Shown here: one piece after another, positions 1-6,704 of the stretch | How the letters are laid out: the number at the start of each line of letters is the position of its first letter | Position numbering within the stretch: position 1 is the stretch's first letter | Source: an uncultured Francisella sp. | GTDB taxonomy: Bacteria > Pseudomonadota > Gammaproteobacteria > Burkholderiales > Neisseriaceae | DNA length: 6,908 nucleotides | NCBI GenBank assembly: GCA_905373555.1 | Contig: CAJPTP010000053.1 | Coordinates: forward strand, 1-6,908 | Direction of reading: 5' to 3' | Notes under the pieces: model-generated | Database searches by the model: none | Told to the model about the DNA's origin: nothing | Seen by the model: only the letters and a program-made list of their open reading frames with translations | Translations under genes and position numbers: made by a program

Positions 1-28
1 TTTTTGGGGGCCCAAGCCAACGGCGGCT

Positions 29-65
29 CGCGCCGCGCGGCGCGCCGGCCCGCCCGGGCGGCCGG
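29..65. other. GC-rich palindromes just past the smc stop
   Basis: A perfect 16-bp palindrome (CGCGCCGCGCGGCGCG, 29-44) is followed by a hairpin built on CGCCCGGGCG (51-60), whose stem extends to 45-65 with one bulged base. This begins 6 nt after the smc stop. A stem here could stabilise or end the smc transcript, but no T run follows on the minus strand (it reads into five A), so an intrinsic terminator is not supported. GC-rich DNA yields many such palindromes by chance. Confidence 0.3.
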
Positions 66-70
66 GCGCT

Positions 71-3000
71 TTAGCCCAACATTTTGACGGCCTCGTCGAG
101 ATTGACCGCGACGATGCGGCTCACGCCCTTCTCCCTTTGCGTCACGCCCAACAGCTGGTTGGCCATGCGCATGGTGATTTGGTTGTGCGAAATGTACAGA
201 AACTGCGTGCGCTCGGAAAGCGCCTCGACGAGCTTGCAAAACCGCAGCGTGTTGACGTCGTCCAAGGGCGCGTCGACTTCGTCCAGCAGGCAAAACGGCG
301 CGGGGTTGAGGGTGAACAGGGCGAACACCAAGCTCATGGCCGCGAGGGCCTTTTCGCCGCCGGAAAGCTGGTGGATGGTGCTGTTTTTCTTGCCGGGGGG
401 CCGCGCCAAAATCGTCACGCCCTCCTCGCTGGGCCGCGCAACCGCCCCAAGCCCGGCCGACGGCTCGGCGGCGGACAAGCCGGCCTGCCCGATCGAGCCG
501 GGCGAGCCGGCCGAATCGCCCGCGCCGCCTTGCGATTTTCGCCCGCCGGATCCATCCGGGCCCGCTTGGGGCGCCGCGGCCACCGCGCCTCGGCCGTCCG
601 GCGCGGCGGGCTTGACCGTCTCGAGCCGCGCCTCGCCGCCGCCGAACAGCTGCGGAAAAATCCGCCCCAGCCTGTCGTTGACGTCGCGGAAGGTGATGTC
701 GAACAGCCGCTTGCATTGGGCGTCGATGTCGCGGATGGCGCCCTCCAAACGGTCGATCGCCCCTTCCAAATCGGCGCGCTGATCTGCGTAGTTTTGCGCG
801 GCGGCCTCGCGCTCGGCCAGCTCATCCAAAGCGCCGAAGTTCACCGGCCCCAAGGCGTCGAGCTCGGCGGCGAGGCTTTGCGCCTCTTTTTGCAGCCGCG
901 GGGCGTCGCTTTGCGCCCAACCCAAGGCCCGCAGCGCCGCCCAATCCGCCCCGCGCGCCGCCAAGGCCGCTTGGGTGTTTTGGGCGGTGAGGCGTTTTTC
1001 CTGCGCTTTGAGCGCCCGCTTTTCGCGCAGCGCCCGGGCTTTTTCGATCTCCCGGCCGTTTTGCCCCTTCAAGGCGCGCCACTGCTCTTGGCCGTCCTTC
1101 AAGGCTTGGCTCACGGCCGCCTGGTCTTCAATTTCGCGCTCGAGCTTCGCCTCGGCGTCTTTGAGGCTTTGCAGCGCCGACTCGTCGTCGGGCTCGGCCC
1201 CATCCGCGCCGCCCGGCGCCGACGCCGACGCCGACGCCGCCTCGCGCGCCTCGCGCTCGTCGCGCTCGTCTTGCTCGTCGAGGCTTTTGAGCTGCGCGGC
1301 GACCGACGCGAGCCGCTCGCGGCTCACCGCCCGCGCGCTTTCGACGTCTTTGAGCCGCAGCGCTTCGGCTCGGCGCGTTTCGCGCAAGGCGGAGAGGCTT
1401 TGCTCCGCCTCGTCCCGTTCCGCTTGGACCCGCCCTTGGGCTTCGCTCGCCTCGGCGTGGCGCGCCGCAAGCGCAAGCGTTCGGCCCAAGGCGGCCTCAA
1501 GGCGCGCATCCAAGCTTTCGGCCTCCAAGCCCATCGCGCCCAGCGACTCTTCGAGCGCGGCGCAGGCGCCCTGAAGGCGCTGCTCTTCGGCGCGCCGTTG
1601 CGCCCGCTCGCGCTCTTCCTTCGCCCGGCGCCGGGCGAGTTCGGCCAGGCGGCGTTGCCGCTGCGCCGCGAGCCGCTCGGAGCGCGCTTGGTTTTGCGAC
1701 AGGCGCAGCTGCGCGTCGCGCGCGGCGAGATCGGCGGCGCCAAGTTGGGCGCGCAGCCGATCCAACGACCGCTCAAGCTCGGCCAAGGCGTCGCGCCGCG
1801 ACCTCAAGGCGGCTTCGGCGTCGCGCGCCATCGGCTCGAGGCGCGCGATCTCGCCCCCCAGCCGCTCGCTTTGGGCCTTGGAGCGCAAGGCGCCCGCGGC
1901 GCCCGAATCGCCGCCTTTGGCGGCCGACAAGGCGTCAAGGCGCGAGCCGTCGGGCAGATAGGCCCGAGCCCCGGGGCGCGCCGCCAAAAACCGGGCCAAG
2001 GCGTCCGCGTCAAGCGGCCCCGGGGGCGCGCCGTAGGCGCCGTCCAGCCAAAGCCGCAGGGCGGGCGCAAAGCATTCGGCCGCGCGGGTTTGATCGGCCA
2101 GCGCGACCAAGCCCAAGGCGGACGCCTCGGCGCGCTCGCGCTCATGGGCGGCATCCGCGCCCGCGCCCCGGGGCGCGCCCTCGGCGCCGGAGCCGGAGCC
2201 GGAACCGGAACCGGGGCCGCATTGCGCAATCGCTTGGCCCGGAGCCAAAACGGCCAAGCCTTGGGCGATGCGCCGATAGGCGCCGGGCGCCGCCTTGCGG
2301 GCGGAGAGCCGCTCGCGCAGGTCAGCCGCGACGGCGTCGCGCCACGCGGGCTCAATCTCGATCGACTCGAGCAAAACGGAGGGCGAATCCGCCTCCGGCT
2401 CCGCGGCCAAACCGCCGCCCTGCCCGTCGCCGCCGCCTTTCCCGTCAAGCCCCGGCGCCGAGCGGGCCGCCGCCCGATCCTCATCCAACGCCATCTTGCG
2501 GGCGCGCAGGCTCAACAAGTCGTCGCGCAGCCGATCGCGCCGAGTCCGGGCGTCGCGCAGGGCGCGATCCAAGCCGTCTTTTTCGGCCTCCAAGGCGCGC
2601 ATTTGCGCGCCCAAGCGCCCCGCCTCGCGCCGACTCTCCTCAAGCCGCCGCCCCAACTCTTCCCGCTCGCGCGCCGATTCGGCCTCCTGCTCGCTTTCGG
2701 CGGCCAAGGCGTCGGGCGCATCCGACGCGTCGGGCGCGTCCGCCTCATCCACCGCGCCCGCCTCGCCCGGCTCATCCGACTCGTCGCCCGGGCCCGCGCC
2801 CTCAAGCCGCCCGAAGGCGGCGGCGCGATCCCGCGCTTCTTTGAGCTTGGCCTCGGTCTCGGCGCGCCTCGCGTTGAGGTCGCTTTGCGCGCGCTTGAGA
2901 AATTGCGACTCGCGCTCGGCCTCGTCCAGCTCGGAGCGCTTTTGCGCCGCGTCGGCCTCCACCCTGCCCCAACGCTCCCGCCCGTCGTCCAAGCGCGCCT

Positions 3001-4105
3001 CGAGGCCCTCGATGCGCTCGTCGGCGGACTCCAAGCGCAGCGAGGCCTCCGTCCATTCGTCGTCGAGCCGCTCGATCTCGGCCTCGCGCTCGTCTTTTTG
3101 CTCGGCCAAGGCGGCGCGCTTGAGGCGCGTCTCCTCCATCCGCCGTGCCCGGGCGCGCGCCTGCTCGCGGGCGCTTTCGATCTTCGCCTCCAAGGCCGCC
3201 CTGCGCTCGCGCAAACCCGCCCGGCGCAGGGCCAAGTCCGCCTCGGACTTTCGGGCCCTGTCCAAGGCGTTTTCGTTTTCCAGCCCCTTGCGCTCGAGGC
3301 TTTCGGCCGCCTCGGAGAGCGCCTTGAGCGCGGCGTCGGACTCCTGCGCCTCGCGCTCGGCGCGGGCGCTCTCGGCGCCCTCGCGCAAATAGCGCAGGTA
3401 ATCCACCGCGTCTTGGGCCGCTTTCAGCGCCGCCGACAGCTCGCGATGGCGCGCGGCCGCCTTGGCTTGGGCGCCGAGCCGCCGAATTTGGGCGTCCAAC
3501 TCCCGCTGCAGCGCGGACAGCCGATCGAGGTTGGCGCGCGAGGCGGACAGCTTGGCCTCGGTCTCGGCGCGCCGCTCCTTGTACTTCGAGACCCCCGCCG
3601 CCTCCTCCAGGTAGCGGCGCAGCTCCTCGGGCTTGGCCTCGACGATGCGCGAGATCATGCCCTGCTCGATCACCGCGTAGCCGCGCTTGCCCACGCCCGT
3701 GCCCAAAAACAGGTCGGTCACGTCCTTTTTGCGCGCGCTTTGGCGGTTGATGAAATAGGCCGACTCGCCTTGGCGGTCGAGCGTGCGCTTGACCGAGATC
3801 TCGGCGTAGCGGCCCCAGGCGCCTTGCGGCGCCGCTTCGGGGTCGGCGTTGTCGAACACCAGCTCCACCGCCGCGCGAAAGCTGCGCGGCCGGCTCGCGG
3901 CGCCGTTGAAGATGACGTCTTGCATCGACTCGCCGCGCAGCTGCTTGGCCGAGGATTCGCCCAAGACCCAGCGCACGGCGTCGATCAGATTGCTCTTGCC
4001 GCAGCCGTTGGGCCCGACCACGGCGACCAAGCTGCCCATCAGGCGAATGTTGGTGGAGTCGACGAACGACTTGAAGCCGACAAGGTTGATGGCGGTCAGG
4101 CGCAT
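71..4105 (-). CDS. smc: Chromosome segregation protein SMC, enlarged by low-complexity insertions
   Basis: SMC is the cytoplasmic ATPase that, usually with ScpA and ScpB, compacts and aligns sister chromosomes by loop extrusion. The 1344 residues show the full SMC order. The N-terminal head has Walker A GPNGCGKS (31-38) and a Q-loop around Q148. Coiled coil follows (about 170-550), then a divergent hinge (about 575-735), then coiled coil (about 740-1150). The C-terminal head has signature LSGGEKAL (1247-1254), Walker B with D1275/E1276 in LLDEVDAP, and a switch histidine H1307. No key residue is missing, so it should be active. The ATG at 4105 gives the family start MRLTAINLVGFKSF; a TTG at 4225 would add 40 atypical residues. 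No Shine-Dalgarno is visible before 4105. The protein is about 150 residues longer than usual, with insertions at about 434-478, 550-573, 628-660, 955-976 and 1166-1228. Identity is certain; the insertions are inferred from remembered relatives. Confidence 0.97.
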   Translation of the reverse strand: MRLTAINLVGFKSFVDSTNIRLMGSLVAVVGPNGCGKSNLIDAVRWVLGESSAKQLRGESMQDVIFNGAASRPRSFRAAVELVFDNADPEAAPQGAWGRYAEISVKRTLDRQGESAYFINRQSARKKDVTDLFLGTGVGKRGYAVIEQGMISRIVEAKPEELRRYLEEAAGVSKYKERRAETEAKLSASRANLDRLSALQRELDAQIRRLGAQAKAAARHRELSAALKAAQDAVDYLRYLREGAESARAEREAQESDAALKALSEAAESLERKGLENENALDRARKSEADLALRRAGLRERRAALEAKIESAREQARARARRMEETRLKRAALAEQKDEREAEIERLDDEWTEASLRLESADERIEGLEARLDDGRERWGRVEADAAQKRSELDEAERESQFLKRAQSDLNARRAETEAKLKEARDRAAAFGRLEGAGPGDESDEPGEAGAVDEADAPDASDAPDALAAESEQEAESAREREELGRRLEESRREAGRLGAQMRALEAEKDGLDRALRDARTRRDRLRDDLLSLRARKMALDEDRAAARSAPGLDGKGGGDGQGGGLAAEPEADSPSVLLESIEIEPAWRDAVAADLRERLSARKAAPGAYRRIAQGLAVLAPGQAIAQCGPGSGSGSGSGAEGAPRGAGADAAHERERAEASALGLVALADQTRAAECFAPALRLWLDGAYGAPPGPLDADALARFLAARPGARAYLPDGSRLDALSAAKGGDSGAAGALRSKAQSERLGGEIARLEPMARDAEAALRSRRDALAELERSLDRLRAQLGAADLAARDAQLRLSQNQARSERLAAQRQRRLAELARRRAKEERERAQRRAEEQRLQGACAALEESLGAMGLEAESLDARLEAALGRTLALAARHAEASEAQGRVQAERDEAEQSLSALRETRRAEALRLKDVESARAVSRERLASVAAQLKSLDEQDERDEREAREAASASASAPGGADGAEPDDESALQSLKDAEAKLEREIEDQAAVSQALKDGQEQWRALKGQNGREIEKARALREKRALKAQEKRLTAQNTQAALAARGADWAALRALGWAQSDAPRLQKEAQSLAAELDALGPVNFGALDELAEREAAAQNYADQRADLEGAIDRLEGAIRDIDAQCKRLFDITFRDVNDRLGRIFPQLFGGGEARLETVKPAAPDGRGAVAAAPQAGPDGSGGRKSQGGAGDSAGSPGSIGQAGLSAAEPSAGLGAVARPSEEGVTILARPPGKKNSTIHQLSGGEKALAAMSLVFALFTLNPAPFCLLDEVDAPLDDVNTLRFCKLVEALSERTQFLYISHNQITMRMANQLLGVTQREKGVSRIVAVNLDEAVKMLG
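1218..1238 (-). repeat. Short GCCGAC repeat encoding Ala-Ser alternation in SMC
   Basis: Three GCCGAC units plus a final GCC (plus strand) encode the alternating Ala-Ser stretch at residues 957-963 of SMC. This stretch begins a low-complexity break (about 955-976) in the C-terminal coiled-coil arm. Confidence 0.85.
2186..2215 (-). repeat. Hexanucleotide repeat encoding a Gly-Ser linker in the SMC hinge
   Basis: Five tandem 6-bp units (GCCGGA, GCCGGA, GCCGGA, ACCGGA, ACCGGG on the plus strand) lie in frame within smc and encode PGSGSGSGSG, residues 631-640. The position falls inside the hinge region, where related proteins have no such run as far as I recall. In-frame hexamer slippage would change linker length without breaking the gene. 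Confidence 0.9.
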
Positions 4106-4212
4106 GGGCGTGGGAAACGGGCAGGCGGGGCGGCGAAGCGCCCGGCCAAGCGATGAAAGGGGCGAAGAATAAGGGGAGCGCCAAAAGCGACGGCTCGGCG
4201 GCGCCGAACCCC

Positions 4213-4244
4213 AAATCGGAAACAATCAAAATCGGAAACAATCA
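4213..4244. repeat. Perfect 16-bp tandem duplication
   Basis: The unit AAATCGGAAACAATCA occurs twice head to tail, at 4213-4228 and 4229-4244, with no mismatch. It lies 108 nt upstream of the smc start codon inside the AT-rich island. A perfect short duplication suggests recent replication slippage or paired protein-binding sites; the sequence alone does not decide. Confidence 0.95.
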
Positions 4245-4286
4245 AGCGATCAAGCAAAAACCGTCGATTCAGAGCCGTCAATTCAA

Positions 4287-4325
4287 CCATCGATCAACAA
4301 TTCAGCGCCATCGCTCAACAAATCA
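4287..4325. repeat. Imperfect 18-bp direct repeat, 21-bp period
   Basis: The segments at 4287-4304 (CCATCGATCAACAATTCA) and 4308-4325 match at 16 of 18 positions, with starts 21 bp apart, about two helical turns. A weaker pair lies beside it: 4261-4274 and 4275-4288 agree at 10 of 14 positions. Together with the 16-bp tandem copy this makes the island a patchwork of short direct repeats. Confidence 0.75.
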
Positions 4326-4442
4326 AACGGATCAAACAAAAAACAACAACACATCAAAAACGGCGCCAAGCCAAAACGCCATCCAAAGCCCGCCGGCGCC
4401 GGGGACCCAAGCCGATTCGGCGGCGTTTTGGCGGCCAAGCGC

Positions 4443-4465
4443 AAAAAAGGCGCCGACGCGCCTTT
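4443..4465 (-). terminator. Rho-independent terminator of the lysC-xthA transcript
   Basis: On the minus strand there is a perfect 8-bp stem, AAAGGCGC paired with GCGCCTTT around the tetraloop GTCG, followed by a run of T. The T run totals six, three of them inside the stem. It lies 73 nt downstream of the xthA stop and about 340 nt before the smc start, so it separates the lysC-xthA transcript from smc. The plus strand lacks a comparable T run, so it is directional. Confidence 0.85.
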
Positions 4466-4538
4466 GGGCTTTGCCCCGCCCCCGAGCTTACGGGTTCGCC
4501 GAACCGCCCGAGCCGCCGAACCGGCCGCGCCCGCGGCG

Positions 4539-5336
4539 CTAGTCCCAAGCGGCGGATTCGCCCGGCTCGGCGCTCGACAGCCACACGGGCGCATGGTCGG
4601 AGGGGCGCTCCCTGGCGCGCATCGACAGGCTCACGCCGCCGCTTTTGAACAGCGGCCTCAGCTTTTCGGAAACCAAGATGTGATCGATGCGCAGCCCCCG
4701 CCTTTTTTCGAAGGCTTGGGAGCGGTAGTCGAACCACGACGCCATGCGCCTGTCGGGATGCAGCTCGCGCATCGCGTCGCGCAGGCCCAGATCCAAAAAG
4801 CCTTGGAAGATCGCGCGCTCGGCGTCGGTGGACAGAATGTGGCGCCGCCAATAGTCCGTCGGCTCGGTCAAATCGACGTCGCCGGGGGCGATGTTGAAAT
4901 CGCCCATGACCGCCAAATACGGGTAGCGCAGGCTTTGCTCGCCGACGTAGTCGGCGAAGCGCCGGTACCAATCGAGCTTGTAGGCGAACTTCGGCGAATC
5001 GGCGCCCTCGCCGTTGACGCAGTAGGCGCACACCACGCGCAGGCCGTCGTAGGTCGCGGCCACGACCCGGCTTTGCGGGTCGTCGCCGAACTGCGGCGCC
5101 CCGATTTGACCGTCCTCGGGGTTGGACCGCGAAAGGATCGCCACGCCGTTGCTTTGCTTTTGCCCATTCCAAACCGAGCGGTAGCCCACGTTGTGGAAGG
5201 CCGCCATGGGGAACAGCGCGTGCTCCATCTTCAGCTCCTGCAGCGCCAGCACGTCGGGTTGGCGCGTCGCGAGGTAATCAACGACATGAGACTGGCGCGC
5301 CCGCAGCGAATTGACGTTCCATGTGGCGATGCGCAT
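4539..5336 (-). CDS. xthA: Exodeoxyribonuclease III / AP endonuclease (XthA family)
   Basis: This is a base-excision repair enzyme that cuts the backbone 5' of abasic sites and removes 3' blocking groups; the family also has 3'-5' exonuclease activity. The 265 residues are close to the 268 of E. coli XthA, and the whole endonuclease/exonuclease/phosphatase fold is present. Visible active-site residues are N7 in ATWNVNSLRAR, metal ligand E34 in LQELK, Y105 in CAYCVNG, D146 and N148 in GDFN, D218 in IDHIL, and D247/H248 in the terminal SDHAPVW. They match E. coli N7, E34, Y109, D151, N153, D229, D258 and H259. The ATG at 5336 has a GGAGG at 5346-5350 with a 9-nt spacer. The gene starts 34 bp after the lysC stop in the same direction, so co-transcription is likely. 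An intrinsic terminator lies 73 nt past its TAG. No signal peptide is seen. Whether the symbol should be xth or exoA is a naming choice. Confidence 0.96.
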   Translation of the reverse strand: MRIATWNVNSLRARQSHVVDYLATRQPDVLALQELKMEHALFPMAAFHNVGYRSVWNGQKQSNGVAILSRSNPEDGQIGAPQFGDDPQSRVVAATYDGLRVVCAYCVNGEGADSPKFAYKLDWYRRFADYVGEQSLRYPYLAVMGDFNIAPGDVDLTEPTDYWRRHILSTDAERAIFQGFLDLGLRDAMRELHPDRRMASWFDYRSQAFEKRRGLRIDHILVSEKLRPLFKSGGVSLSMRARERPSDHAPVWLSSAEPGESAAWD

Positions 5337-5370
5337 CGCTCGCTCCCTCCCTTCGGCCCAAGCCGCGCCC

Positions 5371-6630
5371 TTAGGCCACGGGCTTGCCCCGGCGCTCCTC
5401 GGCCGCGGGCTTGTCGAGCTCGAAAACCTGATGCAGCACGCGCGTCGCGAGCTCCAGGTACTTCTCGTCGATCAGCACCGAGACCTTGATTTCCGAGGTG
5501 GAGATCATCTGAATGTTGATGTTTTCCTCGGCCAAGGCGCGGAACATTTTCGCCGCCACGCCCACGTGGGCGCGCATGCCCAGACCCACGATCGAGAGCT
5601 TCACGACCTTGTCGTCGGCCTCGATGCTCGCGGCGCCGATGGAGCACTGCACGTCTTGGAGGATCGCCAGCGCCTTTTTGTAGTCGGTGCGCGGCACGGT
5701 GAAGGAGAAGTCCGTCATCCCCTCGCTGCCCGTGTTTTGGATGATCATGTCGACTTCGATGTTCGCGTCGGCGATCTGACCCAAAATTTGATAGGCGATC
5801 CCGGGTCTGTCGGGCACCCCCTTGATGTTGATGCGGGCTTGGTTTTTGTCGAACGCGATGCCCGCGACCGCTGCGGCTTCCATCATGTGGTCGTCCTCCT
5901 CGAAGGTGATCAGGGTGCCCTTTCCGCCCTCTTCCAGGCTGCTTAGCACGCGCAGCCGAACCTTGTATTTGCCCGCGAACTCCACGGAGCGGATTTGCAA
6001 AACCTTGGAGCCCAAAGAGGCGAGCTCCAGCATTTCCTCGAAGGTCACGGTTTCCATGCGCCGCGCCTCGGGCACCACGCGCGGGTCGGTGGTGTAGACC
6101 CCGTCGACGTCGGTGTAGATTTGGCACTCGTCCGCCTTCAGCGCCGCGGCCAAAGCCACGGCCGTCGTGTCCGAGCCGCCCCGGCCCAGGGTCGTGACGT
6201 CGCCGTTGGGATCGACGCCCTGAAAGCCCGCCACGACCACGACCTTGCCCGCCTTGAGGTCGGACAGGATCGGCTCCGTGTCGATGCTGTCGATGAGGGC
6301 CTTCGAATGCGACGAGTCGGTGTGGATGCCGACCTGCCAGCCCATGCGGCTGCGCGCCTTCAGGCCCTCGGCCTGCAGCGCCATGGCCAGCAGCCCGATC
6401 GTCACCTGCTCGCCCGTGGAGACCACCACGTCGTACTCGCGCGGGTCGGGAAACTCCTGCATTTGCTCGGCCAAGGCCACCAGCTTGTTGGTCTCGCCGC
6501 TCATGGCCGAAACCACGACCACGACGTCATTGCCCTCGCGCTTGCACTGGGCCACGCGCCGGGCGACATTTTTGATGCGTTCGACGGAACCGACCGAGGT
6601 GCCGCCGTACTTTTGCACGATGAAAGCCAT
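5371..6630 (-). CDS. lysC: Aspartate kinase (aspartokinase) with tandem ACT domains
   Basis: The enzyme phosphorylates L-aspartate with ATP to 4-phospho-L-aspartate, the committed step to lysine/diaminopimelate, threonine and methionine. The 419-residue protein has the kinase domain first: KYGGTSVG at 7-14, SAMSGETN at 41-48, STGEQV at 71-76, GRGGSDTTA at 149-157 and TDVDGVYTTDPR at 172-183. Two ACT regulatory domains follow, about 263-335 (IKGVPDRPGIA) and 344-410 (MISTSEIKVSVLIDEKY). Length and layout fit the monofunctional lysine/threonine-sensitive class, with no homoserine dehydrogenase fused. The ATG at 6630 has an AGGA at 6640-6643 with a 9-nt spacer and puts KYGGTSVG at the normal distance from the start. 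A TTG at 6717 would add 29 unrelated residues and was rejected. An internal in-frame start with a perfect ribosome site lies at 5886. xthA follows 34 bp downstream. I see no lysine riboswitch upstream. Confidence 0.97.
   Translation of the reverse strand: MAFIVQKYGGTSVGSVERIKNVARRVAQCKREGNDVVVVVSAMSGETNKLVALAEQMQEFPDPREYDVVVSTGEQVTIGLLAMALQAEGLKARSRMGWQVGIHTDSSHSKALIDSIDTEPILSDLKAGKVVVVAGFQGVDPNGDVTTLGRGGSDTTAVALAAALKADECQIYTDVDGVYTTDPRVVPEARRMETVTFEEMLELASLGSKVLQIRSVEFAGKYKVRLRVLSSLEEGGKGTLITFEEDDHMMEAAAVAGIAFDKNQARINIKGVPDRPGIAYQILGQIADANIEVDMIIQNTGSEGMTDFSFTVPRTDYKKALAILQDVQCSIGAASIEADDKVVKLSIVGLGMRAHVGVAAKMFRALAEENINIQMISTSEIKVSVLIDEKYLELATRVLHQVFELDKPAAEERRGKPVA
5884..5900 (-). promoter_or_regulatory. 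Internal ribosome site and ATG within lysC: possible beta-subunit start
   Basis: Read on the minus strand, a perfect AGGAGG (5900-5895) is followed by 8 nt and then ATG ATG (codons 249 and 250 of lysC). Starting there would give a 170-171 residue protein made only of the two ACT domains, ending at 5371. Bacillus subtilis and Corynebacterium glutamicum lysC make just such a beta subunit from an in-frame start at the equivalent place, giving an alpha2beta2 enzyme. The caveat is that the AGGAGG comes from consecutive Glu codons (GAG GAG) in EEDDHMM and could be coincidental. Confidence 0.5.
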
Positions 6631-6704
6631 TCGCTCTTGTCCTGCCGCGCCAAGGCCGCCGCACAGAGGGCTTCCCAGCGCGGGCCGCGGGTGAATTGAA
6701 TCGT

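Larger units (their letters stand above)
4106..4538. other. xthA-smc intergenic region with an AT-rich, repeat-bearing island
   Basis: This gap holds no gene I can support. Its xthA-proximal part carries the intrinsic terminator (4443-4465). The core (4211-4360) is about 39% GC by hand count, in a setting that is very GC-rich. Within it, 4321-4360 is strongly strand-asymmetric, with about 26 A, 9 C, 3 T and 2 G on the plus strand. ATCAA (TTGAT on the smc strand) occurs seven times, at 4225, 4241, 4249, 4293, 4322, 4331 and 4353. A TTGACG at 4281-4276 could be a -35 box for smc, but the hexamer 17 nt on, TTTGCT, is a poor -10. The part nearest smc (4106-4200) is GC-rich with no Shine-Dalgarno before the ATG. 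The smc promoter is probably in this gap but cannot be placed. Confidence 0.75.

Noticed and set aside
137..4156. A 1339-codon open frame on the plus strand, antisense to nearly all of smc
   Set aside because: It lies in exact codon register opposite smc, so its stops would need TTA, CTA or TCA codons in smc, and GC-rich genes avoid these. It starts with TTG, is rich in Arg/Ala/Gly/Leu and shows no domain. Plus-strand frames opposite smc (84-782, 975-1574, 2295-3392) and xthA (4428-5489) are likewise not genes.
4106..4225. N-terminal extension of SMC from a TTG at 4225
   Set aside because: The 40 added residues are Pro/Arg/Ser-rich and unlike any SMC N-terminus. The family start MRLTAINLVGFKSF begins at the ATG at 4105.
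4218..4240. Two TGTTTCC motifs on the smc strand resembling half of a ParB parS site
   Set aside because: They are in direct, not inverted, orientation and come from the 16-bp tandem duplication. The GAAACA half-site needed for the parS palindrome is absent.
4282..4330. ATCAA motifs considered as IHF binding sites
   Set aside because: None checked has the required TTR at the right distance after WATCAA.
4153..4542. 129-codon plus-strand frame across the xthA-smc gap
   Set aside because: Its composition simply follows the AT-rich repeats (Lys/Asn/Gln/Thr) and then the GC-rich terminator zone (Pro/Arg). It has no recognisable domain, crosses the xthA terminator and overlaps the xthA stop.
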